Shown piece by piece: positions 51,793 through 61,857 of a DNA stretch of 64,000 nucleotides (position 1 is the stretch's first letter; every line of letters begins with the position of its first letter). A model generated the notes under the pieces. It had not been told where the DNA came from, did not search any database, and saw only the letters and a list, made by a program, of their open reading frames with translations. Origin of the DNA: Bacteroidota bacterium (GTDB lineage Bacteria > Bacteroidota > Bacteroidia > Chitinophagales > Chitinophagaceae); the NCBI GenBank assembly GCA_016711825.1, contig JADJSG010000010.1, positions 195,148 through 259,147 of the forward strand. The letters run 5' to 3'. The position numbers were made by a program, and so were the translations under genes.

Positions 51793-54700
51793 ATGAAATC
51801 ATTTCTAATCAGCCTATTTGCTTTACTAAGTATTACATTTTCATTACAAGCACAAAACTGGACAGGTGCGGTCAGTTCAAATTGGGATGACCCAAATAAC
51901 TGGAGCCCTGCAAATGTGCCAAATGCTAATTCTGCAGTAAACATAACCAATGTTGGCAACAGTCCACAATTACAGAGTAATGTAACCATAGGCGTTATTA
52001 ATGCAAACACCGGAGTTGTGTTAGATTTCAATGGATATTCCATGACAATTACAAGCAATACCGGTGGCTATAAAGTATTTAATGGCGTTACGTTTAATAA
52101 TACCAATGCGGGCAGTGATATTGTATTAAACATGAATACAGGTGGGTCAGGATACTATGCCACCTTTGACGCTTGCACCATTAATGACAAAATCACTTTT
52201 AACTTGTCAGGTGATAATGCCTTTTACGAAGGTAGTACCGCAAATCAATATAATGGAGATGTAGTGTATAATGTGAGTAGTGGAATGGCTACCTTCCTTT
52301 CATACGCAGCTGCATCGCAGTATGCAGGCAATTTTAGTTTTGTGAGAACTGTTGGTGGTACAAGTATTATATTAGGTTCTGGTGCTACTATCGGTGGTAA
52401 TTTTAGTTTACAAAATGTTTTAGGTGGCATCATCAGAATTGGCCATGCCAGTATCCCCACAAATGTGGGTGGCACCTGTAATATCAATGCAGTGTATCCT
52501 GCTGCTGATGAATTTGTATTACGTAGGTTTAAGAATCAAACAAATGGAGGCAGCATTTATGTTCAAAACTCTCGTGCATTTGACATACAAGACGATACTT
52601 TAAATGTAAGTTCAATGACATTTCAAGGATATGGGCCCTATGGATATGCTCTGTTTTTACATAACAAATTAATCGGGAATCTATCAATCGAAGACGATGC
52701 AAATTTTGGTTCTGGTTATAATACATCCATCAATGACAATCATATTACAGGAAACACTACCGTTACAATCAATGGCTCAAATGCATTATATGAAGCCAGT
52801 AATGCAAATGAAGCGAATTCCTTTATAGGCAACACTGTTTTTAATTTAAATAGCGGTGCACCTGCATACATCAGTCATTTAGACAAATCAATGTTTAATG
52901 GCAACCTGAGCATCCTACGAACAGTTGCAGGATATACAAGGGCTTTTAACGCAGGTGCCGACATTAATGGAAATTTCATTTTTAATAACGCTACATCTGG
53001 AGATAACGATTTAGGCAATTTAGCTAATTTAACCCTGGTGAGCGGAACGGTTAATATGAATATCAATCTTTCACCAATTGGAAATTTCAACTTGTTGCAT
53101 TTTAACAATCAAACGGCAGGTGGAAAAATAAATGTTTACAATACAAGAGGGTTCAATATTCAAAACGACAGCTTGCTTGTTGACTCTTTAAATGTGATGT
53201 ATTATACAGGGAGTGCCTATTCATTGTTAACAAACAATCTGATTACAGCACATGTAACCATAGCAGACAGTGCCAATTATGGCGGTGGCTATGTAACTTC
53301 TATCCAAAACAATACAATCAATGGCAATACCAAGTTTCGTAGTTCCAGCTCAAATGGTTTTTACGAAGCTCAAGGAGCTAATATGCAAAATATATTTAAC
53401 GGCCATTTAATTTTTGATGTTGTTGGAGCTGCCTCTGTATTCGTTAGTCTTGATGCCAAGTCAACCATCAATGGCAACTTTACTTTCAACCGAACTACTG
53501 CTGGTTATAGTTCTTTATTTAATGCAGGGGTAGACCTTACAGGTAACTTTAGCTTCGTTAAGAATGGATCGGGAGGCACAAGTATTGGCAACTTAAACAG
53601 CAAAACCAGCATTGGTGGAACAATCAATATCAATGCAACGCAAACGACAGATGATATTTTTAATATTCATCGGGTGCAAAATTATACCAATGGTGGCAGC
53701 ATCAATCTTCAATCAATCAGAGGTATGAGTATTTTACAAGATACCCTCTTATTGACTTCCCTCAATATTACAGGATATGGGGGTCAAGCATATGCTTATT
53801 TTTACGATAATTTTATTACGGGAAATGTCACTACACAAGACGACCCAGGCTATACGAATGGGTATATCACTCTTTTACAAAACAATACAATCAATGGCAA
53901 TAGTGAATTCAACAACCTGGGATTCAATTCATTTATTGAAGCCAACACGGCTAATTTACCAAACACTTTTAATGGAAATGTAATTTTTAATGCGAATAAT
54001 AGCGGAGGCCTTTTTGTAAGTCATGAAGCTCAATCAGTTTATAATGGCAATTTGAGCATCAACAGAAATGCAGGTGGGTATACGAGAATTTTTAATTTTG
54101 GGGGACAGGTCAATGGCAATTTCTCCTATATCAAAAATGCTGCAGGAGCAAGTGAGATAGGCAATATAGGCCTAAAAACAACGATCGGTGGCACCTTGAC
54201 AATGGCAGTAACCCAAACCTTGTCAGATAATTTTAATATATTCTGGCTTCAAAACGGCACAGCAGGTGGTGACGTTAATATTCTTAATACCAAAGCAATT
54301 AATTTTCAAAAAGATTCATTTAAAGTCAATACACTTTCTATCACGAATAATGGTGGCGTGGCTTACACATATTTTTTAAATAATAAGGTTGAGGGCAACT
54401 TTAATTTTGTAGTTGACTCATCTTATGGTTTGGGTTATTTGACTTTTATAGAAAAAAACACCATCACCGGTAATACTACTTTTACAAACAATGGAAGCAA
54501 TGAGATGCTCGACGGAAATGCCGCAGAATCAGGGAATACATACTTGGGCAATACAACTTATACACGTACGGGAGGTTTAATCCATATTGGGAATGGGGAT
54601 ACAAATTCTTACGGAGGTAATTTGATTTTCAATTCTTCATTGCCAATCAATGCCAATCAAATACAATTGACAGGTAATACAAATACAACCATCGACCAAA

Positions 54701-56283
54701 TGAATACAGCAGACATTACGATTCAAAAATTGATCATGAATAAAAATAGCAATGCCAATGTCACCCTTCAAAAGCCTGTTAAAATACTCAATTCATGTCA
54801 TTTCATTTCAGGCGATATTATATCTCAACCAGTTACTCCATTAATATTTTTAGATAATACCACCCAAAACGCAGCCAATGACAATAGCCATATTGTAGGA
54901 TCTGCACTTAAAATAGGCGACGATGTTTTTAGCTTTCCACTGGGAAATGGCTCCGAACTTAATTCAATTTCAATAACAGCACCTAGCACAGTTAACGATA
55001 GCATACTGGCAAATATATTTATACAACATCCTGATACAGGTGGCTATTTCATAGCATCAAAAGATCCTACACTTATCAATATTGCTCCTTATCATTATTG
55101 GACGTTGAACAGAATCAGCGGATCAAACCCGCTTACGGTGCAATTGGGTTGGGGCACACCATGTGTTAGTGCTGGCATTACAGATTTACCCACATTAGCT
55201 GTTGCCCGCTGGAATGGGAGCAGTTGGGAAAATTTAGGCAATAGCGCTACTACCGGAAGTCCTGTAAATGGCACGGTCACCATGTCAGGCACTACTACAA
55301 ATTTTGGTCCCTTTGCATTGGCAAGTACCTCCAATTTAAATCAGTGGATAACCACGATCACCGCTTCCAATACTCCGATATGTGCAGGAGACAATACGGT
55401 ACTGACAGCTACAGGCGCAATCACTTATACATGGATGCCCGGTAATTTAAGTGGCAATATTGTAACGGTAAATCCTTTAGCTACTACTACTTATACAGTA
55501 ACAGGCACAGGAGCGTTCGGCTGTATCACAACAGCTACTAAAACAATAGATGTGCTGGTAATCCCAACTTTAACTGCAAGCACAACAAATGATGTAATAT
55601 GTACTGGGGCAAGCACCACCATTACGGTGAATGGTGCAAACACCTACTCATGGCAACCTGGATCGTTGACGGGGGCTTCTAATATAGTAAGCCCACCCGT
55701 CAACACCGTATACACTATTACTGGTACCCATGCCAACGGATGCACCAATACTGTAACCCAAATGATTACCGTAGGTGTTTGTGCCCCATGCGGAACTGAT
55801 ATTGTCATTTCAACTTCACCTTATTCTATACTCCTAACCGAATCGACAACCTATATCGAAACCAACGGAACGGTTATGATAGATAGCGGAGCCTATGTAA
55901 AATTTGATGCTGCACCTACTTCATATGTCTTACTAAAACCAGGGTTTATGGCTAAATATGGTTCGGTGTTTATTGCCCAAGCCTTTAATGGCTGTACAGC
56001 AGGTTCACCACAGTTGCCTCAAAATAAAATGGCCGGTTTACCTGCTGTCAACAATGAGGAAGAAGGCATCTTTATTTATCCCAATCCCACTACCGGCAAA
56101 ATCACCATTGAGCATCCTGCAAGTCTGAAAGAAGCCTTTATTCTAGATCTGATGGGTAAGAAAGTAAGGCAAATCCATTTGTCATCAGAAAATAAATCCG
56201 ATATCGATATCAGTGATTTACCCAATGGTGTATACATCTTTTATGCCGCAGGGTATACCAATTTTAAAATCATTAAAAACTAA
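51793..56283 (+). CDS. Giant modular secreted T9SS protein
   Basis: About 1,496 residues from the ATG at 51793, chosen over an in-frame ATG at 51709 because it gives a signal peptide (FLISLFALLSITFSLQA-Q). The N-terminal domain has NWDDPNNWSPANVPN. Then come about four full modules of about 200 residues and partial ones, each with NGNTT-type turns, GNLSI-x-R-T-x-A-GY, FNAGADI-x-GNF and NQT-x-GG-x-I; this is a beta-helix or adhesin-like architecture. Two Ig-like or SprB-like modules follow (ITASNTPICAGDNTVLTATG, with CTGAST in the second), then a Cys-rich link and a T9SS sorting domain (GIFIYPNPTTGKITIE). The next gene starts 28 bases downstream. Function unknown; adhesin likely. Confidence 0.85.
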   Translation: MKSFLISLFALLSITFSLQAQNWTGAVSSNWDDPNNWSPANVPNANSAVNITNVGNSPQLQSNVTIGVINANTGVVLDFNGYSMTITSNTGGYKVFNGVTFNNTNAGSDIVLNMNTGGSGYYATFDACTINDKITFNLSGDNAFYEGSTANQYNGDVVYNVSSGMATFLSYAAASQYAGNFSFVRTVGGTSIILGSGATIGGNFSLQNVLGGIIRIGHASIPTNVGGTCNINAVYPAADEFVLRRFKNQTNGGSIYVQNSRAFDIQDDTLNVSSMTFQGYGPYGYALFLHNKLIGNLSIEDDANFGSGYNTSINDNHITGNTTVTINGSNALYEASNANEANSFIGNTVFNLNSGAPAYISHLDKSMFNGNLSILRTVAGYTRAFNAGADINGNFIFNNATSGDNDLGNLANLTLVSGTVNMNINLSPIGNFNLLHFNNQTAGGKINVYNTRGFNIQNDSLLVDSLNVMYYTGSAYSLLTNNLITAHVTIADSANYGGGYVTSIQNNTINGNTKFRSSSSNGFYEAQGANMQNIFNGHLIFDVVGAASVFVSLDAKSTINGNFTFNRTTAGYSSLFNAGVDLTGNFSFVKNGSGGTSIGNLNSKTSIGGTININATQTTDDIFNIHRVQNYTNGGSINLQSIRGMSILQDTLLLTSLNITGYGGQAYAYFYDNFITGNVTTQDDPGYTNGYITLLQNNTINGNSEFNNLGFNSFIEANTANLPNTFNGNVIFNANNSGGLFVSHEAQSVYNGNLSINRNAGGYTRIFNFGGQVNGNFSYIKNAAGASEIGNIGLKTTIGGTLTMAVTQTLSDNFNIFWLQNGTAGGDVNILNTKAINFQKDSFKVNTLSITNNGGVAYTYFLNNKVEGNFNFVVDSSYGLGYLTFIEKNTITGNTTFTNNGSNEMLDGNAAESGNTYLGNTTYTRTGGLIHIGNGDTNSYGGNLIFNSSLPINANQIQLTGNTNTTIDQMNTADITIQKLIMNKNSNANVTLQKPVKILNSCHFISGDIISQPVTPLIFLDNTTQNAANDNSHIVGSALKIGDDVFSFPLGNGSELNSISITAPSTVNDSILANIFIQHPDTGGYFIASKDPTLINIAPYHYWTLNRISGSNPLTVQLGWGTPCVSAGITDLPTLAVARWNGSSWENLGNSATTGSPVNGTVTMSGTTTNFGPFALASTSNLNQWITTITASNTPICAGDNTVLTATGAITYTWMPGNLSGNIVTVNPLATTTYTVTGTGAFGCITTATKTIDVLVIPTLTASTTNDVICTGASTTITVNGANTYSWQPGSLTGASNIVSPPVNTVYTITGTHANGCTNTVTQMITVGVCAPCGTDIVISTSPYSILLTESTTYIETNGTVMIDSGAYVKFDAAPTSYVLLKPGFMAKYGSVFIAQAFNGCTAGSPQLPQNKMAGLPAVNNEEEGIFIYPNPTTGKITIEHPASLKEAFILDLMGKKVRQIHLSSENKSDIDISDLPNGVYIFYAAGYTNFKIIKN

Positions 56284-56310
56284 CAATAAAACCTTTAAAA
56301 AATAACAATC

Positions 56311-57345
56311 ATGAGAAAATCAATCATTTTAATGTCAGGATTTATACTTGCTGCAAGTATCAGTAATGCACAATTATACTCGAGTGGCAACAACGTTATT
56401 GCCGGCACTAACGTAGGTATTGGCAACAGTTCACCCAGTACAAAATTGCATATTAAAACCGTCACTACAGGTGAGCTTCTGCGAATGGAAAATACCAACC
56501 CTCTGGGTTTTGGTAAGTTTACATTATTTAATGATGAGGCTGCTAACTATGCCACTTTTACGAAATACGGAAGCACCGTTTCAGGAGGCTATCCGGGTAT
56601 CGTATCGCAATATCCTTATGCAAACATGTTAGCCTTTGGTAATAATGGAGGTGTTGCTTTGTTTACGGCTAGTGGTAATGTGGGTATCGCCATAGCAAAA
56701 GCAGGTACTACCAAGCTTAAATTTAATGTAGACTATAATACCGAAAATTTGGGTATTGGCGGTAGCAATATTCCACGTACGAATGTGCATATAAACAGTG
56801 CGGTTGCTGGTGACACGTTAAAAATTACCAATTCCACTACAGGACATACAGCTACTGATGGTTTAGATATCAGAACCACTGGATTGACAGCGGCCATTTT
56901 CAATCGTGAAAATAGTTCACTTGACTTCGGTACCAATAATATTTCAAGAGTGAAAATTTTAGCGGATGGAAAAGTATCTATCGGTTCGGTGAGCACGCCT
57001 GCCGGCTACAAATTGTATGTAGAAGAAGGTATATTGGCAGAAAAAGTTAAAGTGGCTGTGAAAACTACAGGCGAATGGTCTGACTATGTTTTTGCAAAGG
57101 ATTACAAACTACTGCAATTACCCGAAGTAGAAGCTTATATCAGTACCCACAGTCATTTACCAGGTGTACCTTCTGCACAAGATGTGGTAGATAACGGTAT
57201 TGATATGGCTAAAATGGATGCCAAGCTTTTAGAAAAAGTTGAAGAGCTTACAATCCACTTAATTGAAATGAATAAAAAAATGATGGAAATGAAAAGCAAT
57301 ATGACCGAGATGAAAAACAAAATTGAAGAATTGGAAAAACAATAA
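56311..57345 (+). CDS. Secreted tail-fibre-like protein with C-terminal coiled coil
   Basis: 344 residues: signal peptide (ILMSGFILAASISNA-Q), beta-structure rich body with GIGNSSPSTKLHI and GIGGSNIPRTNVHI motifs (trimeric-fibre-like), a conserved segment KDYKLLQLPEVEAYI with THSHLPGVPSAQDV, and a terminal heptad coil of Met/Lys/Glu-rich repeats. Such proteins are frequent next to large surface proteins in Bacteroidota. Cotranscribed with the giant gene, 28 bases upstream, and ended by a strong terminator. Confidence 0.8.
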   Translation: MRKSIILMSGFILAASISNAQLYSSGNNVIAGTNVGIGNSSPSTKLHIKTVTTGELLRMENTNPLGFGKFTLFNDEAANYATFTKYGSTVSGGYPGIVSQYPYANMLAFGNNGGVALFTASGNVGIAIAKAGTTKLKFNVDYNTENLGIGGSNIPRTNVHINSAVAGDTLKITNSTTGHTATDGLDIRTTGLTAAIFNRENSSLDFGTNNISRVKILADGKVSIGSVSTPAGYKLYVEEGILAEKVKVAVKTTGEWSDYVFAKDYKLLQLPEVEAYISTHSHLPGVPSAQDVVDNGIDMAKMDAKLLEKVEELTIHLIEMNKKMMEMKSNMTEMKNKIEELEKQ

Positions 57346-57363
57346 TCCCCTATTACTTATGAT

Positions 57364-57398
57364 AAAAAATGGGCCACTTAGGTGGCTCATTTTTTTTT
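57364..57398 (+). terminator. Rho-independent terminator of the fibre operon
   Basis: Stem ATGGGCCAC / GTGGCTCAT with loop TTAG, flanked by A and T runs (T run 57391-57398), 19 bases after the stop. Confidence 0.85.
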
Positions 57399-57450
57399 AA
57401 TAACAAATTTCTATCTATGTAAAGACAGCTTTACGCCCCCCCTATTTACA

Positions 57451-59289
57451 TTACTCGCACCTTTCCCTAACTTTGTCGACGGCCTCTTCGCAACCCAGTC
57501 GCACAGCCTCGTTAAAATGAAAACAGGCCTTTTGCAGGTCCTTCATTTTAACGTAAATCATCCCCATCCCATAATGCGGATTACAATTATCAGGTGCAAG
57601 AATGAGGCATCTTTCATAATCACTGAGCGCCTCCTCATATTGATGTAGTCCGCTGTAAGCATCACCCCTGTTATCATACACAATTGGATCATCTGGCGAT
57701 AGAAGCAGCGCTTTGTTCAAATCTGTGATCGCAAGTTCATATTGCTGTAACTTGTTGTAGATCATTCCTCTGTTGTTATACGCATCTGCATCTGTAGAAT
57801 CAAGGCTTATATATCGGGTATAGTCATCGACTGCAACCGATGAATTCCCTTTTATTTCAAAACAGTATGCCCGTCTGAAATAAGCATCACTATTGGTGCT
57901 GTCACGAATGATTGCCCGAGAATAACTCAGAATCGCATTACTGAGGTCATCCACTTCTTCATACAAGTGGCCTTGTCGGAAGCAAAGCCTTGACGACTCG
58001 GGCAAACGCTGCAATCCCTCATTAACAACAACCAAGCCCTTGCTGTACTCACCAATTTGTTGGTACAGTCTGCCTAATTGCGAATAATGATATTCGTCGG
58101 TGTTGTCATACTTAATAGCCAACAGACTATTACTGATAGCTTCATCATAATCTTCAAGTTCTTCGAAAGCATCAGCTAAATCATAATAATAGTCCCCATT
58201 GCTACTGTCAAGGGCAATGGCTTTCAGGAAAATGGGAATTGCAGTTTTATAGTCTTCGAGGTTAGAATAAATATTAGCGAGATTGTTATAATATACTGCT
58301 TCGTTCGTATCCAATGTAATAGCCTGCTGATACATTGGTATTGCTTCCTTATACCTAGCCTGTGATTGAAGTATTCTTCCGTAGGTGTTATATAAAGGAT
58401 CAATTGTGGAGTCAAGTCTCAATCCATTCAGTACATCCTGTAATGCTTTTGCCGTGTCATCAAGATCAACGTAGACATCTGCCCTGTTCGAATAAAATAC
58501 TGCCGACATCGAATCCAATTCAATGGCTTTATTGTATTGTATAATGGCCTCTTCTTTTTTTCCCGACTTGTCAAAGATATTGCCACGCATATTTAAATAG
58601 TCGGCGTCAAAGGGATCAAGGTATATAGCTTCATCGATATGATCGAATGCAGCTTCATAATCACCGCAATAATTATGAATGAAGGAAAGGACAAATTGAC
58701 TATAACTGTCACGAGGGTTGATGTGCACCGCCATCTCAGCGTCTGCAAGGGCTGCGGCGGTATCCTCCATACCCATTTTGGCAAAAGCCCTGTCAGCATA
58801 ATAGTTTGCTTTATTGCCCGCCATTTGTATCGCCTTGTCAAAATAGCTGACCGACTCTTGATATTGTTTCAGAAAATAGAGCCTTGCCGCCTCTATATAA
58901 TTAAGCGAATCGGAAACATAGCCTGCATTAAGATACCGCTTTATTTCAGCTTCTGCGCCTGAATAATCGTTCAGCTTAAGTTTAGAATAAATATGTCGCA
59001 GGATAATGGTGGTGTCTGCACTGTATTTATTTTTACCTAAGTAATATGAAAAATCCGCCAATGCATTTTTATAAGCTCTGCTCCTGTAATAAATCCTTCC
59101 CCTTGCGCGGTACAATTCATCAGTTCCCTGCCCATTTTCTATGCAACTGCTGTATGCCGCTATCGCTCCAGCATCATCGCCTAATGAGGCTTTAATATTT
59201 CCTTCATGCAGACAGTTTTCTGCATTTTGTGCATGACATGAGAATACAACATGCAGGCAAATGAAAAATAGAAAACAATTGAATTTCAC
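57451..59289 (-). CDS. Secreted tetratricopeptide-repeat protein
   Basis: About 612 residues. A GTG start at 59289 gives a signal peptide (FNCFLFFICLHVVFSCHA-Q); the upstream ATG at 59433 would place 48 residues before it and is less likely. Around 15 TPR units follow, each with an A-x-x-x-Y or A-x-x-D-Y-x-x-A pattern (for example YNKAIELDSMSAVFYSNRAD and YTRYISLDSTDADAYNNRG). No catalytic domain seen. A scaffold or lipid-export helper is possible but not shown. Confidence 0.8.
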   Translation of the reverse strand: MKFNCFLFFICLHVVFSCHAQNAENCLHEGNIKASLGDDAGAIAAYSSCIENGQGTDELYRARGRIYYRSRAYKNALADFSYYLGKNKYSADTTIILRHIYSKLKLNDYSGAEAEIKRYLNAGYVSDSLNYIEAARLYFLKQYQESVSYFDKAIQMAGNKANYYADRAFAKMGMEDTAAALADAEMAVHINPRDSYSQFVLSFIHNYCGDYEAAFDHIDEAIYLDPFDADYLNMRGNIFDKSGKKEEAIIQYNKAIELDSMSAVFYSNRADVYVDLDDTAKALQDVLNGLRLDSTIDPLYNTYGRILQSQARYKEAIPMYQQAITLDTNEAVYYNNLANIYSNLEDYKTAIPIFLKAIALDSSNGDYYYDLADAFEELEDYDEAISNSLLAIKYDNTDEYHYSQLGRLYQQIGEYSKGLVVVNEGLQRLPESSRLCFRQGHLYEEVDDLSNAILSYSRAIIRDSTNSDAYFRRAYCFEIKGNSSVAVDDYTRYISLDSTDADAYNNRGMIYNKLQQYELAITDLNKALLLSPDDPIVYDNRGDAYSGLHQYEEALSDYERCLILAPDNCNPHYGMGMIYVKMKDLQKACFHFNEAVRLGCEEAVDKVRERCE

Positions 59290-59433
59290 AGTAAAAGTAT
59301 TTGGCTCAAACAAATATAGTTCAGAACCTGTAACCTTAAAATATAAACTGGCATATATTATATATTGTGTGAAGAATGAAGTCATGTACAAAAAACAAGG
59401 TAAATTCAGGAAGGTACATTCAGGATGATACAA

Positions 59434-59968
59434 TTTGAACTATGAGACCCAGTTTATTTCTGCGGATCCTTAGATTTTTCAAACAGATTTGGAAAAGCAA
59501 AACTCCTATTACCTTATGAATTGGAAGCAGATGGAGATATACTATAAAAAACTGCCATTGAGGCACCCAGAGATGCCATTGAGGCATCCGGAGACACCGT
59601 TGAGAAAACCAGAGCATACGTTGTGAAGATTTCAAATCATTCCCTATGTGCGCCAATGGCATATCCGAGCTTATCATATCCATCTCCGTGGTTTTCTTTT
59701 GACATTCTTGATGCATAAGACAATAGATAGTTGGTTCCAGACAATAGATAGTAAGTTCCATATGAGATAAAATGCTACAGACGATTTTTTGGGGTTTCGT
59801 CTCCGCGGAGTCTCCGCTTCGGGACTCCGCGGCTCACAAAACGAAAGTTCAATGATCTATTTTTTTTGCTGTCCTCTCACGGTAGGCTATGCCTTCGTAG
59901 TTCCTATTTTTTTTCAAGCCTTTGGCTTGCAGCCTGCAGCATTTCGCTAACGCAGGTCACCTTGCGTA
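59434..59968. other. Noncoding stretch with short direct repeats and an inverted repeat
   Basis: Contains 21-base-period imperfect repeats (GCCATTGAGGCA-type, about 59550-59620), a duplicated unit of about 22 bases at about 59719-59760 (ACAATAGATAGT...TTCCA), and a GC-rich palindromic stretch near 59798-59833 (CTCCGCGGAGT, GGACTCCGCGG). A 33-codon frame (59516-59617) has the heptapeptide pattern PLRHPE(M/T), but there is no sign that it is a gene. No confident coding sequence on either strand. Confidence 0.5.
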
Positions 59969-60829
59969 TTACAGTTTGCATACATTCCACGTAATACAAT
60001 TCAATATCCCTCCATCAAACGCAATTTCGTTGCTATCAATCGTCGCTATTTGATGAGCTGGAAAAAGCTCTTCAAACTGTTTGATCACTACCCTATCCTC
60101 TTTCATTCCAAAAATGGGAACGATTACAATATCCTTCATTTGTAGATAGTTGATATAATCGCCATTGGCATGGTTAATGCTTTTATTGTCATATACATTA
60201 TAAGGAATCGTAATTGCTTCAAGCCCTGCATTGTGAACCGCAATTTCAAATGCCCTGCGAAACCATTCCTTTTCTTTGCTATAGTCGTTTACAAGGACCG
60301 TATGCTCATCTAAAAACCTTATCATGCCATCTGCATGTCCGGTGAAGTCGCCGGGTTGCTCTGGTATAAAATAGAGGTGATCGATTTCCAGCAGTTCGTG
60401 AAGTTTTTTGATCAGTTGTTTGCGCTCATAGCCTGGATTATCAATAAAAACCCGATCGGTCATGATCACTTTATTTGCTGTACGTATCACATTGCCCCCA
60501 TCAAGAATGATATCGGTTTTAATAGTTTCCACGCCGATTGCATTACAAATGCCATCCACATCTGAAATTGTTTTCACTTCCTTTTTACTTTGGGTTAAAT
60601 AAGGAGGACGATACAAAAAACGTACATAACGATCAGCTGCGGTTTGAATCGGCATAAAATCTACAGCCCACACATCTTTGGTATCAGGAAGTAAAGTAAA
60701 ATCTATTTTGCACGAATTTAAAACCTGCTCAAAGCAATTATAAAATTCAGGATACTTTTTGGTAAAGTATCCGAGAGGTAGAGGAAGTTTGTTTGAGAAT
60801 CTGTGATCATTGTTGAAAATTATGAGCAT
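59969..60829 (-). CDS. Agmatine deiminase / peptidyl-arginine deiminase family protein
   Basis: 286 residues of the guanidine-modifying (pentein) fold. Visible active-site pieces: VWAVDFMPIQ near residue 53, ILDGGNVI (about 110), GDFTGHADGMIRF with the catalytic His-Ala-Asp and, near the end, GGILNCITWN with the nucleophile Cys. Family members make N-carbamoylputrescine from agmatine or citrullinate arginine. The start at 60829 (MLIIFNNDH) is natural, with no signal peptide. Substrate cannot be told from the sequence. Confidence 0.85.
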   Translation of the reverse strand: MLIIFNNDHRFSNKLPLPLGYFTKKYPEFYNCFEQVLNSCKIDFTLLPDTKDVWAVDFMPIQTAADRYVRFLYRPPYLTQSKKEVKTISDVDGICNAIGVETIKTDIILDGGNVIRTANKVIMTDRVFIDNPGYERKQLIKKLHELLEIDHLYFIPEQPGDFTGHADGMIRFLDEHTVLVNDYSKEKEWFRRAFEIAVHNAGLEAITIPYNVYDNKSINHANGDYINYLQMKDIVIVPIFGMKEDRVVIKQFEELFPAHQIATIDSNEIAFDGGILNCITWNVCKL

Positions 60830-60921
60830 TTACTTGCCAGCAAATTAAAAATTTAAAATATTAAAAGCTGGATGTATAAAAGGAAACGAGTTATTTCCTA
60901 TACCATAAAACCATTCCTTTA

Positions 60922-61531
60922 CTAACCTGTCCCGTCTTGGTGCGCCGGTAAACCTTGTCCGCTTGGGGTATATAACCGTTTATTTATTATTTCCTTGGAA
61001 TTACAGTATTTTTCAATAATTCTCATCTGGTTCTCAAACGAGTTTATCGCGACATTGGCATTCGGAGTTCCCAATCTGGTGAAATATACATGAGTAACTT
61101 GTTCATCCTGAATTTGCTTTATGATGTGATCTGTATTCCATTCAAATTTTGAGAAACGCTGTAAATCTGCATCTTTAAAGGATTTTATCCATTGTCGGTG
61201 ATCTGCTCTTGTAATATCTGCATCAAGTATATTAATTAACAGATCTGTGAGTGCAACCTTATTTGAAATCAGAAAGTCGCGCTGTGCGTTTATGTTGAGG
61301 CGATTGATTGCTGGATCCGGAATAGGATTTGATACTGTAAAACATGGTAACACTTTCCAAAAAAGTAATTTCGCGGACGACCATAGAAATATAACGCTGA
61401 GTTAGTTGCCATCCATGCATTTTCAGGATTAAATGTGCCAATAATAAGCGTTTTGTATTTCCAATTAGAAATAAGCCATAGTTTCCACTTTTATGAAATA
61501 GATGACCAAAGAATTTGTGCGTACAAGCCAT
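60922..61531 (-). CDS. Uracil-DNA-glycosylase-like protein (hypoxanthine-DNA glycosylase type), frameshifted
   Basis: The frame breaks near 61470 and again near 61365. Joining the frames gives WKYKTLIIGTFNPENAWMATNSAL-type sequence (kept apart here) with FYGRPRNYFWKVLP, which matches the UDG-superfamily pattern G-x-x-P and RN-x-FW. The C-terminal part (MLPCFTVSNPIPDPAINRLN onward) is open to 60922. About 200 residues. These enzymes remove damaged bases, but no activity can be assigned. It precedes, on the same strand, the deiminase gene by 92 bases. Confidence 0.5.
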
Positions 61532-61857
61532 AAGAAATTGATTTATTTTAAATATAGAATACGAATTCTAAATAATTGCAAAATATTTTTCATTTTGAGA
61601 ATATATATTCCCACTAGGGTTTTCGTGCTCAAAATTGAGCCCTATTATTGCATAAAATAGAGTCTAATTAGATATCGTTAGTAGCTGAAGACTACAGAAT
61701 TACATTTCAGAGCGTAAGACGCTCAGAAGAACGTGTGCTTCGTAGAACTGAAACGTGTCCAAATTTTGATATATCAAATATACTTCCTATATTTGCAAAC
61801 CTAACGCCACCCCATAGTCTCAGTACTATGGATCTGCTCCTACTGGAGCTTTTTTAT
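61532..61857. other. Noncoding region upstream of the NYN remnant
   Basis: 326 bases, AT-rich. Contains imperfect repeats around AGACTACAG and AGCGTAAGACGCT (palindrome near 61700-61725), and the short hairpin TAGTCTCAGTACTA near 61816-61829. No gene found. Confidence 0.4.

Noticed and set aside
59420..59761. A 113-codon minus-strand frame
   Set aside because: It is made of the local short repeats (TIYCL twice, PQW-rich), has no homology cue and overlaps a noncoding repeat region.
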